Source of the DNA: Pseudomonas citrullilanati
GTDB lineage: Bacteria; Pseudomonadota; Gammaproteobacteria; Pseudomonadales; Pseudomonadaceae
Direction: 5' to 3'
DNA length: 64,000 nucleotides
NCBI RefSeq assembly: GCF_030580855.1
Contig: NZ_JAUQOP010000007.1
Span: 80,186 to 144,185 of the forward strand
Shown in pieces: positions 1-12,313 of the stretch; positions within the stretch are counted from its first letter, which is position 1; each line of letters opens with the position of its first letter. The position numbers were made by a program, and so were the translations under genes. Under the pieces are notes generated by a model. It saw nothing but the letters and a program-made list of their open reading frames with translations, had not been told where the DNA came from and ran no database searches.

Positions 1-1
1 C

Positions 2-1294
2 TACACCCGCGTCATGCCGCAAATCACCAAGCCTGGCGATGACGACGTCCTGCCGGACATGGCCCAGGGCGATGTGATGAAGCTGGTCAAGCTGGATCCG
101 ACGCAGCATTTCACCAAGCCGCCGGCCCGTTACTCGGAAGCCAGCCTGGTCAAGGAGATGGAGAAACGTGGCATCGGTCGTCCTTCGACCTATGCGGCGA
201 TCATTTCCACCATCCAGGACCGTGGCTACGTGGCGCTGCACAACCGTCGCTTCTATTCGGAGAAGATGGGCGACATCGTGACCGAACGCCTGTCCGAGAG
301 TTTCTCGAACCTGATGGACTACGGCTTCACCGCCGGCATGGAAGAAAACCTCGACGACGTGGCCCAAGGCGAGCGCGACTGGAAAAACGTGCTCGACGAG
401 TTCTATGGCGACTTCAAGAAAAAACTCGAGGTGGCCGAGAGCCCGGACAGCGGCATGCGTGCGAACCAGCCGGTCATGACCGACATCCCGTGCCTGACCT
501 GCGGTCGCCCGATGCAGATCCGCACGGCATCGACGGGCGTGTTCCTCGGTTGCTCGGGCTACAGCCTGCCTCCCAAGGAGCGCTGCAAGGCCACGGTCAA
601 CCTGGTGCCGGGCGATGAAATCGCCGCGGACGACGAGGGCGAGTCCGAATCCCTGGTGCTGCGTGGCAAGCATCGCTGCCCGATCTGCAGCACGGCGATG
701 GACGCCTACCTGCTGGATGAAAAGCGCAAGCTGCACATCTGCGGCAACAACCCGGACTGTGCCGGCTACGAGATCGAAGAGGGCAGCTATCGCATCAAGG
801 GTTACGAAGGCCCGAGCCTGGAATGCGACAAGTGTGGCAGCGAGATGCAGCTCAAGACCGGTCGTTTCGGCAAGTTCTTCGGCTGCACCAACCCGACCTG
901 CAAGAACACCCGCAAACTGCTCAAGAGCGGCGACGCGGCGCCACCGAAGATGGACCCGGTGAAGATGCCTGAGCTCCAGTGCGAGAAGGTCAACGACACC
1001 TACATCCTGCGCGATGGTGCTTCCGGCCTGTTCCTGGCGGCCAGCCAGTTCCCGAAGAATCGTGAGACCCGCGCGCCGTTGGTGATGGAGATCGTGCCGC
1101 ACAAGGACGAGATCGATCCGAAGTACCATTTCCTCTGCGAAGCCCCGCAGAAGGACCCGGAGGGTCGTCCGGCGGTCATACGCTACAGCCGCAAGACCAA
1201 GGAGCAGTACGTGCAGACCGAAGTCGATGGCAAGCCGACCGGCTGGAAGGCGTTCTACGACGGTGGCAAGTGGACCGTTGAAGACAAGCGCTGA
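2..1294 (+). CDS. topA: DNA topoisomerase I, C-terminal part (5' end outside window)
   Basis: Type IA topoisomerase, which relaxes negatively supercoiled DNA. The frame is open from base 2, so the N-terminal Toprim domain and active-site Tyr lie before the window. About 430 residues remain. They begin in the end of the catalytic core ([20 protein letters not shown] motif) and continue into the zinc-ribbon tail. Three tetracysteine modules are visible: CLTCG..GCSGY..C, CPICS..CGNNPDC and CDKCG..GCTNPTC. A further C-terminal region ends in VEDKR. A strong terminator follows about 50 bases after the stop. The identification is secure; only the upstream part is missing. Confidence 0.97.
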   Translation, partial: YTRVMPQITKPGDDDVLPDMAQGDVMKLVKLDPTQHFTKPPARYSEASLVKEMEKRGIGRPSTYAAIISTIQDRGYVALHNRRFYSEKMGDIVTERLSESFSNLMDYGFTAGMEENLDDVAQGERDWKNVLDEFYGDFKKKLEVAESPDSGMRANQPVMTDIPCLTCGRPMQIRTASTGVFLGCSGYSLPPKERCKATVNLVPGDEIAADDEGESESLVLRGKHRCPICSTAMDAYLLDEKRKLHICGNNPDCAGYEIEEGSYRIKGYEGPSLECDKCGSEMQLKTGRFGKFFGCTNPTCKNTRKLLKSGDAAPPKMDPVKMPELQCEKVNDTYILRDGASGLFLAASQFPKNRETRAPLVMEIVPHKDEIDPKYHFLCEAPQKDPEGRPAVIRYSRKTKEQYVQTEVDGKPTGWKAFYDGGKWTVEDKR

Positions 1295-1342
1295 CCGATA
1301 GCCGGCTTGACGGGCGTCGCCCCCGCCAGCCTGCAGGAAATG

Positions 1343-1390
1343 AAAGGCCGCATGATAACCCTCGGGTTTTCATGCGGCCTTCCTGTTTTT
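1343..1390 (+). terminator. Rho-independent terminator of topA
   Basis: A long hairpin with arms AAGGCCGCATGA and TCATGCGGCCTT, extended inwards by AACC/GGTT around a short loop, is followed by CCTGTTTTT. It sits between the topA stop and the next gene. Confidence 0.85.
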
Positions 1391-1466
1391 GGCTTGCGGG
1401 CCCTCGGTCGATCCACGACACTGTCGCCCTTGCGTGACGCTTTTATTTCGCTGGGGGGATGCCGCC

Positions 1467-1991
1467 ATGGCCCACGAACTCTACACCCGCACCAACCAGA
1501 AGATTTATTTCGCCGGCCTGTCGCTCGAAGCGCTCGCCAGGGCCGAGGAGGGGCGCGCGATGAATGCCCCGGCGCTGTTGCAGGCGGGGCGTGAGTCCGT
1601 GCTGTTCCATCTTTACGGGGCGTTATTGGGGTTGTGCCATGAAATTGCCGGTTTCTACCGCCTGCCACAGGCGAATGCATCCCGTGCCGAGCTGTTGTTG
1701 ACCCGTGAAGTGCTGGAAACCATCGCTATCCCGGAATTGGCCGAAATGGTCGAGCTGGCCCATAACCCGGAAACCTGGCTGGCGAAGCTGTTGGCCGCCC
1801 ATGCAGCGCTCTTCCAGCCGCCACGGGCCCCCCGCAAGCCGAAGGGAGACGTGACCCAGCCACTGATCGTGGCGGTCAACCTGGACGAGGAGGAGCCTGA
1901 AGAAGTGTTGAGCCGGGAGGAACTGGAAAGCTGGCGACAGAACCTCAAGAGCCTGGCGTTACGCTTTCGCGAGGGCCTGAACGAGTGCTGA
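1467..1991 (+). CDS. DUF6586 family protein
   Basis: Protein of 174 aa beginning MAHELYTRTNQK. The ATG at 1467 was chosen because a G-rich ribosome site (CTGGGGGGAT) lies just upstream; the frame is open to 1389, but that extension has no such site. It looks soluble and mostly helical, with no signal peptide or membrane segment. A C-terminal acidic patch (LDEEEPEEV) precedes a helix ending in EGLNEC. As I recall, a protein of this kind follows topA across Pseudomonas and is known only as a domain of unknown function. I see no catalytic motif, so no activity is proposed. Confidence 0.8.
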   Translation: MAHELYTRTNQKIYFAGLSLEALARAEEGRAMNAPALLQAGRESVLFHLYGALLGLCHEIAGFYRLPQANASRAELLLTREVLETIAIPELAEMVELAHNPETWLAKLLAAHAALFQPPRAPRKPKGDVTQPLIVAVNLDEEEPEEVLSREELESWRQNLKSLALRFREGLNEC

Positions 1992-2098
1992 GTGACCGCT
2001 CGGCCCAATGACGTTCGCCGACACCGCTTGGTCAAGATCCCGAGCGAAGCGGTTCCGATGACTATATAATCCTCGCCTTTCGTGGAGAACAGACTTTT

Positions 2099-2332
2099 AT
2101 GCCAACGTCCTTTCTAGAAATTGTCGAACTTCCTGATGGCCGCATCGAGCTGCGCAGGGCCGAGGATGAGGGTTCCCTGGTGACGCTGAACTTCTCCGAA
2201 GACGCCAAGGAGTTCCTCCAAGGCCAACACGTCGAGGTCGCCAAGGCGATGCTGAGCGTGGGTGTGCAGATGGCAGGGCGCCTGGTCGAGGGCGAATTCA
2301 ACAAGGAAGAGGGGCCACGGGTTCTTCATTGA
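2099..2332 (+). CDS. Conserved hypothetical protein, 77 aa
   Basis: Small acidic protein starting MPTSFLEIVELPDGRIEL. A GGAG ribosome site lies about 11 bases upstream and a TATAAT-like -10 box at 2065-2070. It has no signal peptide and no transmembrane segment. The fold looks like a short beta hairpin (DGRIELRRAEDEGSLVTLNF) followed by helices. As I recall, a homologue lies between topA and sulA in other Pseudomonas. The function is unknown. It is convergent with sulA, 71 bases away. Confidence 0.75.
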   Translation: MPTSFLEIVELPDGRIELRRAEDEGSLVTLNFSEDAKEFLQGQHVEVAKAMLSVGVQMAGRLVEGEFNKEEGPRVLH

Positions 2333-2403
2333 TCCCGTCCGTCGGCTTTTTAGAAGCAATGTACTGACCGGCTTCTCTGTCCTGGAGAAGCCCTGCGCTT
2401 GTC

Positions 2404-2877
2404 TTAGCCCAATCGAATGTTCAGGCTCTGCGCGTCTCCGGTGCGAGCCGCGCTGATCAATTGCTGCCGTGCTGTCGCGTTCAACGGATTGATCCAGCTG
2501 ACGACGGTATGGCTGCGACCCAGGCGCAACGCTTCGCAGGTCAACTGTTGCGCGCTTTGGGTGCCGCGCGGTTGCAGCAGCAGGATCCGTTCGCGATTCA
2601 GGCCGGCATCCCGCAGCCAGGCCTGGGTGACACTGGCGGGTGGGGCGATCAGCGTCAACCAGCGAGCATCCTGGTCCTGGCTCAATTCCCGCAGGATCGG
2701 CGCCAGCAGGTTCAGGCAATTCCCGGCGGCACCCCGTAACGACAGTTCGCTGAAAGCCTCGGGCTCGACGCCCCAGGGCGATTCGATAACCTCTTTCAGG
2801 ACTGGAACCAGCGGTTGGGCCATGAATGCCTCGAACAGCGGAAGTTGTGTGTGCTGCGGGGTGTGAGGGAATTGCAT
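2404..2877 (-). CDS. sulA: SOS cell-division inhibitor SulA
   Basis: Protein of 157 aa of the SulA/RecA-like family. In the family it binds FtsZ and blocks septation during the SOS response. The central segment (RWLTLIAPPASVTQAWLRDAG, then a LLLQPRG strand) matches the RecA-like fold of SulA without a working nucleotide site. It lies 10 bases after the lexA stop on the same strand, so it is very likely co-transcribed with lexA from the LexA-boxed promoter at 3507-3541. That differs from E. coli, where sulA has its own promoter. Confidence 0.93.
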   Translation of the reverse strand: MQFPHTPQHTQLPLFEAFMAQPLVPVLKEVIESPWGVEPEAFSELSLRGAAGNCLNLLAPILRELSQDQDARWLTLIAPPASVTQAWLRDAGLNRERILLLQPRGTQSAQQLTCEALRLGRSHTVVSWINPLNATARQQLISAARTGDAQSLNIRLG

Positions 2878-2887
2878 AAAGCCTCCT

Positions 2888-3496
2888 TTAGCGGCGAATC
2901 ACGCCGACGCTCAAGCCTTCGATGACCAGGTCCTGATCTTTCAGGTTTACTTCGATAGGCGCGAACTCGGGGTTCTCGGCAATCAACCAGACCTTGCTGC
3001 CATCGCGCTTGAAGCGCTTGACGGTCACTTCGTCGCCGATGCGTGCCACCACGATCTGGCCATTACGGGCTTCGCGAGTGGTATGGACGGCCAGCAAGTC
3101 GCCGTCGAAGATGCCGATGTCCTTCATGCTCATGCCATGCACCCGGAGGAGGTAGTCGGCACGAGGGTGGAAGAACGAAGGGTTGATGTTGCACGATTCC
3201 TCGACATGCTGCTCGGCGAGGATCGGGGCGCCGGCGGCCACGCGGCCGATGATCGGGAGGGTGGTTTCGTCGGCCTTGGCTTCGAAGCCCGGGATGCGGA
3301 TGCCGCGGGAGGCGCCCGGGGTCATTTCGATCGCACCTTTGCGGGCCAGCGCCTTGAGGTGTTCTTCAGCCGCGTTGGGCGACTTGAACCCCAGTTCCTG
3401 GGCGATTTCCGCACGGGTCGGGGGGTAGCCGTTGTCTTCGAGGCAGCGTTTGATGAAGGCCAGAATCTCTGCTTGGCGTGGCGTCAGCTTTAGCAT
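2888..3496 (-). CDS. lexA: SOS repressor LexA
   Basis: Protein of 202 aa. Residues 1-70 form the winged-helix DNA-binding domain ([15 protein letters not shown], then [15 protein letters not shown]). The rest is the S24 self-cleaving domain. The scissile bond is Ala88-Gly89 (RVAAGAP), the nucleophile is Ser123 (HGMSMKDIG) and the general base is Lys160 (DEVTVKRF). All key residues are intact, so RecA-stimulated autocleavage is expected. It is first in an operon with sulA and is autoregulated through two LexA boxes immediately upstream. Confidence 0.98.
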   Translation of the reverse strand: MLKLTPRQAEILAFIKRCLEDNGYPPTRAEIAQELGFKSPNAAEEHLKALARKGAIEMTPGASRGIRIPGFEAKADETTLPIIGRVAAGAPILAEQHVEESCNINPSFFHPRADYLLRVHGMSMKDIGIFDGDLLAVHTTREARNGQIVVARIGDEVTVKRFKRDGSKVWLIAENPEFAPIEVNLKDQDLVIEGLSVGVIRR

Positions 3497-3506
3497 ATTG
3501 ATCGCT

Positions 3507-3522
3507 CTGTCTTTTTATACAG
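3507..3522 (-). promoter_or_regulatory. LexA box 1 upstream of lexA
   Basis: The sequence CTGTCTTTTTATACAG fits CTG-N10-CAG with an AT-rich centre and lies 11 bases upstream of the lexA start. It is one of two adjacent boxes, as expected for an autoregulated lexA promoter. Confidence 0.9.
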
Positions 3523-3525
3523 TGA

Positions 3526-3541
3526 CTGGGATTATATACAG
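3526..3541 (-). promoter_or_regulatory. LexA box 2 upstream of lexA
   Basis: The sequence CTGGGATTATATACAG fits CTG-N10-CAG and lies three bases beyond box 1, putting two operators nearly in phase. Confidence 0.88.
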
Positions 3542-3683
3542 TGGACGGCGCTTGGCAATCCTCCTTTTTCCACCAGGCGCTGGACGGTCGCCTGCGGCAT
3601 GGCTACAGCCCGTGAAAAGGTGTGGTTAAATAGCTGACCGGGCGTTCGCAAAACGCCCCGGCAGGCTTGACAAGCCACAGGCT

Positions 3684-3710
3684 GAAACGTATGTTTCAAA
3701 CAAGTGTTTG
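3684..3710 (+). promoter_or_regulatory. Tandem PsrA-type operators
   Basis: Two overlapping palindromes share one base: GAAAC-GTAT-GTTTC (3684-3697) and CAAAC-AAGT-GTTTG (3697-3710). Both fit the PsrA recognition pattern (G/C)AAAC-N2-4-GTTT(G/C). They lie just upstream of the psrA ribosome site, which indicates autorepression relieved by long-chain fatty acids. Confidence 0.85.
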
Positions 3711-3725
3711 TCAGGCGGAGTAGCC

Positions 3726-4433
3726 ATGGCCCAGTCGGAAACCGTTGAACGCATTCTCGATGCTGCCGAGCAGTTGTTCGCGGAAAAAGGTTTCGCCGAA
3801 ACCTCGTTGCGCCTGATCACCAGCAAGGCCGGGGTCAACCTGGCAGCGGTGAACTATCACTTCGGTTCGAAGAAGGCCCTGATCCAGGCTGTGTTCTCGC
3901 GGTTCCTCGGGCCTTTTTGCCTGAGCCTCGATCGGGAACTGGAGCGACGCCAGGCCAAGCCTGAGGTCAAGCCGACCCTGGAGGAACTGCTGGAAATCCT
4001 GGTCGAGCAAGCCCTTGTCGTGCAGCCCCGCAGCGGCAACGACCTGTCCATCTTCATGCGCCTGCTGGGCCTGGCCTTCAGCCAGAGCCAGGGGCACCTG
4101 CGGCGTTACCTGGAAGACATGTACGGCAAGGTGTTCCGCCGCTACATGTTGCTGGTCAATGAGGCCGCGCCACGTATCCCGCCGATCGAACTGTTCTGGC
4201 GCGTGCACTTCATGCTCGGTGCCGCAGCTTTCAGCATGTCCGGTATCAAGGCACTGCGGGCCATCGCGGAAACCGACTTCGGCGTGAACACCTCGATCGA
4301 GCAGGTGATGCGGCTGATGGTGCCGTTCCTGGCGGCCGGCATGCGTGCCGAAAGTGGCGTGACCGATGAAGCCATGGCGGCCGCGCAATTGCGTCCGCGC
4401 AGCAAATCCGCCCCGGCGCTCGCCAAGGCGTAA
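3726..4433 (+). CDS. psrA: TetR-family fatty-acid-responsive regulator PsrA
   Basis: TetR repressor of 235 aa. The helix-turn-helix is near residues 10-55 (ILDAAEQLFAEKGFAETSLR, then AGVNLAAVNYHFGSKKALI). The rest is a helical ligand-binding domain. The ATG at 3726 is preceded by GGCGGAG with a five-base spacer. In Pseudomonas, PsrA senses long-chain fatty acids, represses beta-oxidation genes and itself, and activates rpoS. The position beside lexA and the operators at 3684-3710 support this name over a generic TetR call. Confidence 0.93.
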   Translation: MAQSETVERILDAAEQLFAEKGFAETSLRLITSKAGVNLAAVNYHFGSKKALIQAVFSRFLGPFCLSLDRELERRQAKPEVKPTLEELLEILVEQALVVQPRSGNDLSIFMRLLGLAFSQSQGHLRRYLEDMYGKVFRRYMLLVNEAAPRIPPIELFWRVHFMLGAAAFSMSGIKALRAIAETDFGVNTSIEQVMRLMVPFLAAGMRAESGVTDEAMAAAQLRPRSKSAPALAKA

Positions 4434-4604
4434 GGGCATGGGTGGGCGCGGCGGCCTGCATCCGCTAAGCTAGCCGCCCATGCCGACTCTCGTTTCGAAC
4501 CCGTCCTATTCCCCATTGCATCACCGCGACCTGCCGGGGCTGGACCCTGGCGCCAGGGGCGTGGTTGCATTGCCATGCGGGTTCATCTTTATCAAGGAAA
4601 TGCT

Positions 4605-5615
4605 ATGACTGCTGGCCTGCAAGGCTCGTTGATGGTGGACGTCGCCGGTACCTGGCTGACGGCCGAAGATCGCCACCTGTTGCGTCAGCCCGAGGTGGGC
4701 GGCCTGATCATTTTCGCGCGCAACATCGAGCATCCGCGCCAAGTGCGTGAGTTGAGTGCGTCGATCCGCGCTATCCGCCCCGATCTCCTGTTGGCGGTGG
4801 ATCAGGAAGGCGGGCGCGTCCAGCGCCTGCGCCAGGGGTTCGTGCGATTGCCGGCGATGCGCGCCATCGCCGACAACCCGAACGCCGAATACCTGGCCGA
4901 GCAGTGTGGCTGGATCATGGCGACCGAGGTGCTGGCCGTCGGCCTGGACCTGAGTTTCGCCCCGGTGCTGGACCTCGACTACCAGCGCAGCGCGGTCGTC
5001 GGCAGTCGTTCCTTCGAAGGCGATCCCGAGCGCGCGGCGCTGCTGGCCGCAGCGTTCATCCGGGGCATGAGCGCTGCCGGGATGGCCGCCACCGGCAAGC
5101 ATTTCCCGGGGCATGGTTGGGCCGAGGCGGATTCCCACGTGGCGATACCCAACGACGAACGCAGCCTCGAACAGATCCGTGCCAACGACCTGGTGCCCTT
5201 CGCCAGGCTCAGCCAGCAACTCGCGGCGGTCATGCCGGCCCATGTGATCTATCCACAGGTCGATCCCAACCCGGCCGGATTTTCCCGGCGTTGGCTGCAG
5301 GACATCCTGCGGGGCGAGTTGGGTTTTGACGGTGTGATCTTCAGTGATGACCTGTCGATGGCCGGCGCCCACGTGGTGGGTGACGCCGCCAGTCGCATCG
5401 AGGCCGCCTTGACGGCCGGTTGCGACATGGGCCTGGTGTGCAACGATCGGGCTGCCGCGGAGTTGGCCCTGAGTGCCGCACAGCGCTTGGAGGTCACGCC
5501 GTCGGCGCGAATCGCGCGGATGCGCGGCCGCGCCTTTGCCTCCACCGAGTACCGCCAGGATCCGCGCTGGTTGACGGCGGTCGGGGCGCTGAGGGCTGCC
5601 CAGCTGATTGATTAA
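4605..5615 (+). CDS. nagZ: Beta-N-acetylhexosaminidase NagZ
   Basis: Cytoplasmic GH3 glucosaminidase of 336 aa. The family removes GlcNAc from 1,6-anhydro-muropeptides in cell-wall recycling and so supplies the AmpR ligands that induce AmpC. Diagnostic motifs are AVDQEGGRVQRL, the loop KHFPGHG starting at residue 165, which carries the catalytic His, and VIFSDDLSM, which carries the nucleophile Asp. The ATG at 4605 has an AAGGAAA ribosome site; a 10-codon upstream extension lacks one. Length matches the family. It follows psrA after a 171-base gap. Confidence 0.96.
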   Translation: MTAGLQGSLMVDVAGTWLTAEDRHLLRQPEVGGLIIFARNIEHPRQVRELSASIRAIRPDLLLAVDQEGGRVQRLRQGFVRLPAMRAIADNPNAEYLAEQCGWIMATEVLAVGLDLSFAPVLDLDYQRSAVVGSRSFEGDPERAALLAAAFIRGMSAAGMAATGKHFPGHGWAEADSHVAIPNDERSLEQIRANDLVPFARLSQQLAAVMPAHVIYPQVDPNPAGFSRRWLQDILRGELGFDGVIFSDDLSMAGAHVVGDAASRIEAALTAGCDMGLVCNDRAAAELALSAAQRLEVTPSARIARMRGRAFASTEYRQDPRWLTAVGALRAAQLID

Positions 5616-5656
5616 GGGGGGGCCGTGACTGGTATGCATAATGTTCGGCGGTACCC

Positions 5657-8600
5657 ATGACCCTGTCAATTGAGGCGCTTCTCGAGACGGAATGGGGCGA
5701 ATGCTTCCATCCGCGCTCCCTTGAGCGCGGGTTCGACTACGCCGACAGAGCGCGAGTACGAATACTGCGGATAGACGAGCAGTCGATTCACGCCGAATGC
5801 GAGGGCAGCGGCGATAATGTCTATCAGCAGGTGATCGAGCTCACTCGTTACCAGGGATACGACGACGTTCGTTACGAATGCTCGTGCCCGGTCGGTGACA
5901 GCTGCAAGCACTGCGCCGCCGTCATGTTCCATTTAATGTCGGATCCGCAAGCATTGAGGGCGGGATCCGCCAGCGAGCGCCTGAGTTCTGAACTTGAAAG
6001 CTGGATCAAGTGTATTCCCGAGCGGGGCGCCGATTCGCTACCCGGAAAAAAAGACGCCGATGTCCGGATCTTCTACAAACTCAAGAAGACGTACATAGGG
6101 CAATGGGTTTTGGAGCTCTTCAAGGGGCGCCAGCTCGATGATGGCTCCCTGAAGGATCTGAAAGCGTTTGGCCAACTGAGGGATATGCTGAATCGTTTTC
6201 CGAATTACATGTCCGACATCGACAAGCAGATTGGTCAGTCGCTTATCAGCAGTCAGCATTATCACAGTCAGAACAGTTTCCCGTTGCAAGAGCGCAGTGG
6301 CGCCGAGGTGCTGGCGCTGGCATTACAGTCCTCACGCCTGTTCCTGGATTTCGACCCGCCGCAGCCATTGAGCGCAGGGCCGCAAAAAAATGCGCAGTTC
6401 GTCTGGGAAGAGCAGGCCAACGGCAATTATCGGCCTCGGTGGCGAAATGGCAATCAGGTGCTTGATAACGTCCTGTTGCTTGAGCCGCTTCATTATCTGG
6501 ATTTGTCGCGCAGGGAGCTTGGCCGGTTGTCCTATGAAATGGACGACAAATTGGCGTGCCATTTATGCCGTGCTCCGGAGGTACCCGTTCGAGATGTCGT
6601 GCTCTTCAGTCATCGGATCAACGCTATTGACCGCTCAATCCCGCCTCCAAAAGAACTGACTGAGCGCATTATCGACAGTGTTGAGCCGCGAGCGGTGTTG
6701 ACGTTGGGAAGTGCGCTCGAGTTTCAGAGCTGGAAGCCTGTTCCAGAACATCGCGCGGCATTGACCTTCCTTTATGATGGTCATGTGGCGGACGATAACG
6801 CATCCAGCGAGCTGCTGGTCCTGTCCGGGACCGAAATCTTGCGCATTGAGCGTAAGCCGGATGTCGAGCAAGCCTTTCGCACCGTTCTGCGTAAGGTAGG
6901 TTTCAATAAAGCCAGTCGCAAAAGCCTTGCGCTGGCAGGTACCGGTGGTGAGCTGTTCCAAATGGCGGATGACGCGGCCTGGTTGGCATTCATGGATAAA
7001 GGCCTGCCGCAACTGCATGCCGCCAATTGGCAGATCGATATCGAAGCGGGCTTTCATTTTGATCTGCAGCCGGTGGAGCAGTTGTACGCCGATATCGAGG
7101 AGTCTCCCGGCCGAGAGTGGTTCGATTTACAACTGGGCATTGTCGTGAATGGCAAACGGCACAGTCTATTGCCGATCTTGCTTCACTTGCTTCGCTCAAG
7201 CCCCGAGATGATGGATCCGGGCAATCTCGATCGGCGCAGTGATGATCAGTTGATGTTGATTGATCTCAACGGTGGAAAGCTCACAGCGGGTCCTGGCGTG
7301 AAGGTCGCGTTGCCGTATGGGCGGGTCAAGCCGTTGATGGCAACGCTTGGCGAGTTGTACATGAAGGAGCACCGGGGTGACTCGATACGGCTGAGCGCCT
7401 TTGATGCGGCCAGGTTGAATGTGCTGGAAGGCGTGCCATTGACCTGGCAGGGCGGGGAGCGATTGCGCACGTTCGCCAAGCGATTGCATGAGTCGACTCA
7501 CGCACATGTTCTTGCGCCGGCAGGGCTCAAAGCCACGCTGCGACCTTATCAGCTCGAAGGGCTCAACTGGATGCAGACGCTGCGCGAGCTGGAAGTCGGC
7601 GGCATCCTGGGCGATGACATGGGCTTGGGTAAAACCTTGCAGACGTTGGCTCACCTGCTTTGCGAGAAGGAGGCCGGGCGGCTGGATCTACCGGCGCTTG
7701 CGGTCATGCCCACCAGTCTTATTCCCAACTGGCTTGACGAAGCCGCGCGCTTTGCACCGCAGCTCAACGTCGTGGCGCTGCATGGCGCAGCCCGGCAAAA
7801 AGATTTCGCCAGCCTTGCACAGTACGATCTGGTATTGACGACTTACGCCTTGTTGCCACGGGATCTGGAGGTGCTAAAGCCCCGGGCCTGGAGTGTACTG
7901 ATTCTCGATGAAGCCCAGAACATCAAGAACCCCGCCAGCAAGGCCGCCCAGGCTGCCCGCGAACTCAATGCCCGGCAGCGCCTGTGCCTGTCCGGTACGC
8001 CCCTGGAAAATCATTTGGGCGAACTCTGGTCGCTGTTTCATTTCCTGCTGCCAGGCTGGTTGGGGGACAGCAAAAGCTTCAATCGGGACTATCGAACGCC
8101 GATCGAAAAGCACGGCAATAGCGAGCGAATGCGCCATCTGACGGCGAGGATAAAACCGTTTTTGCTACGGCGCAAAAAGGAACAAGTCGCCACTGAGCTG
8201 CCACCTAAGACAGAAATAGTGCATTGGGTCGAACTCAGTGAGGGGCAGCGGGATGTCTATGAAACCGTGCGCATAGCCATGGACAAGAAGGTTCGGGACG
8301 AAATCGCCCGCAGCGGCGTGGCGCGTAGCCAAATCATCATTCTTGATGCGTTGCTCAAGTTGCGTCAGGTTTGCTGCGACCTGAGGTTGCTCAATACGGT
8401 GCAGACGGCCAAAGCGTTGCGTTCCGGCAGCGGCAAGCTGGCCAGCTTGATGGAAATGGTCGATGAGTTGCTCAGCGAGGGGCGCAGGATTCTACTGTTT
8501 TCCCAATTCACCTCGATGTTGGCCTTGATTGAAGAGCAGCTGCAAAAGCGAAGCCTTACTTATTCGTTATTGACCGGCTCCACCACGGATCGCCGCACCC

Positions 8601-8947
8601 CGGTGAGGGACTTTCAGAGCGGCAAGGTGTCGCTTTTCCTGATCAGTCTGAAGGCGGGCGGTACAGGGCTCAATCTGACGGCTGCCGACACGGTGATTCA
8701 TTTTGATCCTTGGTGGAATCCGGCGGTGGAAAACCAGGCCACCGACCGAGCTTACCGGATTGGGCAAAACAACCCTGTGTTCGTCTATAAACTGATTGCC
8801 CAAGGCACCGTGGAAGAGAAGATACAAGCCCTTCAGCAGGATAAGGCTGCGTTGGCTGGCAGTGTGCTAGACGGTGGCACAATGGGTGGATGGAAGCTTG
8901 AGCAGAGCGATATCGAAGCGTTGTTTGCACCGCTGCCCAAGACCTGA
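5657..8947 (+). CDS. SWIM zinc-finger SNF2 helicase-like ATPase, long paralogue
   Basis: Protein of 1096 aa. A SWIM zinc finger is at Cys75-x-Cys77-x5-Cys83-x-His85. A long beta-rich middle region follows. The C-terminal SNF2 ATPase has DDMGLGKT (Walker A, 653-660), DEAQ (Walker B, 751-754), LSGTPLENHLGELWSLF, and the helicase-C motifs SLKAGGTGLNLTAADTVIHF and ATDRAYRIGQ. Family members translocate on double-stranded DNA; a specific role for bacterial SWIM-SNF2 proteins is not settled. It is convergent with a shorter paralogue, and its codon use looks visibly less GC-rich than that of its neighbours. It has about 170-200 residues after the SWIM finger that the paralogue lacks. Confidence 0.9.
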   Translation: MTLSIEALLETEWGECFHPRSLERGFDYADRARVRILRIDEQSIHAECEGSGDNVYQQVIELTRYQGYDDVRYECSCPVGDSCKHCAAVMFHLMSDPQALRAGSASERLSSELESWIKCIPERGADSLPGKKDADVRIFYKLKKTYIGQWVLELFKGRQLDDGSLKDLKAFGQLRDMLNRFPNYMSDIDKQIGQSLISSQHYHSQNSFPLQERSGAEVLALALQSSRLFLDFDPPQPLSAGPQKNAQFVWEEQANGNYRPRWRNGNQVLDNVLLLEPLHYLDLSRRELGRLSYEMDDKLACHLCRAPEVPVRDVVLFSHRINAIDRSIPPPKELTERIIDSVEPRAVLTLGSALEFQSWKPVPEHRAALTFLYDGHVADDNASSELLVLSGTEILRIERKPDVEQAFRTVLRKVGFNKASRKSLALAGTGGELFQMADDAAWLAFMDKGLPQLHAANWQIDIEAGFHFDLQPVEQLYADIEESPGREWFDLQLGIVVNGKRHSLLPILLHLLRSSPEMMDPGNLDRRSDDQLMLIDLNGGKLTAGPGVKVALPYGRVKPLMATLGELYMKEHRGDSIRLSAFDAARLNVLEGVPLTWQGGERLRTFAKRLHESTHAHVLAPAGLKATLRPYQLEGLNWMQTLRELEVGGILGDDMGLGKTLQTLAHLLCEKEAGRLDLPALAVMPTSLIPNWLDEAARFAPQLNVVALHGAARQKDFASLAQYDLVLTTYALLPRDLEVLKPRAWSVLILDEAQNIKNPASKAAQAARELNARQRLCLSGTPLENHLGELWSLFHFLLPGWLGDSKSFNRDYRTPIEKHGNSERMRHLTARIKPFLLRRKKEQVATELPPKTEIVHWVELSEGQRDVYETVRIAMDKKVRDEIARSGVARSQIIILDALLKLRQVCCDLRLLNTVQTAKALRSGSGKLASLMEMVDELLSEGRRILLFSQFTSMLALIEEQLQKRSLTYSLLTGSTTDRRTPVRDFQSGKVSLFLISLKAGGTGLNLTAADTVIHFDPWWNPAVENQATDRAYRIGQNNPVFVYKLIAQGTVEEKIQALQQDKAALAGSVLDGGTMGGWKLEQSDIEALFAPLPKT

Positions 8948-9031
8948 TTCACCGACACAATCACTTGGCTATGTCGCCTGATAGCCAGCCATTGCGAGCA
9001 AGCTCGGTTCTCACAAGCATTGAGGAGGACC

Positions 9032-11725
<2,694 letters not shown>

Positions 11726-11736
11726 AGGCGCGCCGA

Positions 11737-12303
11737 TCAGTCCGGGATGACGTCAGGGGACTGCCGGGGTGTAGGCGCGGTCAGCGAGGTGAGCTTGATC
11801 AGCAGGCCGAGGTGGCCGTTGTCGAGGAAATTCAACTGGCCATTCTTGGTGTGGCTCTGCTGTTTCAGGCGTTCACTGGCGGTGACCAGGCCATTGGCGT
11901 CGATCTGGTTGATCCAGAAGTCGGCGTCGACGTCGGTGAAACGGCCCAGTTTCAGTTCCAGGGTGCCCTCGATGGGAAATTGCCCGAACTGTTCGGCGCC
12001 GTCGCTGACGGCGATCTTGCTGCCCTGTTCGCCGACGTGTTGCTGCCAGGCCTTGTGCATCAACACCGTGTATTGGCCGCTGGCATTGAGTTTTTCCACG
12101 ATGCCGCCCAATGCCGGCGAGCGCTGGGCATCGGCGTCCAGGCGTTTCGCGCCGGCATCCCAGTCTTCCGGCGCGGCGCGGCTGATGATGGCCGGCTCCG
12201 CGTTCTGCCGCACCAGGATCATTTCGACCTGGTACAGGTCGTCGGCAAACGCCAGCGGAGCGACCAGGGTCATCAACAAGGTCAGTGAGCGAAACAGGCG
12301 CAT
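11737..12303 (-). CDS. csiV: CsiV family periplasmic protein
   Basis: Protein of 188 aa with an N-terminal signal peptide (MRLFRSLTLLMTLVAPLAFA, cleavage after AFA). The mature part starts DDLYQVEMILVRQ, typical of the CsiV family, described as peptidoglycan-binding in Shewanella. No enzymatic motif is seen. It lies 10 bases after the mfd stop on the same strand and 11 bases before the short SNF2 gene, so an mfd-csiV-SNF2 transcript is probable. The family name is firm; its role in Pseudomonas is inferred. Confidence 0.8.
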   Translation of the reverse strand: MRLFRSLTLLMTLVAPLAFADDLYQVEMILVRQNAEPAIISRAAPEDWDAGAKRLDADAQRSPALGGIVEKLNASGQYTVLMHKAWQQHVGEQGSKIAVSDGAEQFGQFPIEGTLELKLGRFTDVDADFWINQIDANGLVTASERLKQQSHTKNGQLNFLDNGHLGLLIKLTSLTAPTPRQSPDVIPD

Positions 12304-12313
12304 GTGGCGTCCT

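Noticed and set aside
4435..4484. GGCATGGG/CCCATGCC inverted repeat between psrA and nagZ as a terminator
   Set aside because: The arms are only eight bases with a loop of over 30 bases and no T run.
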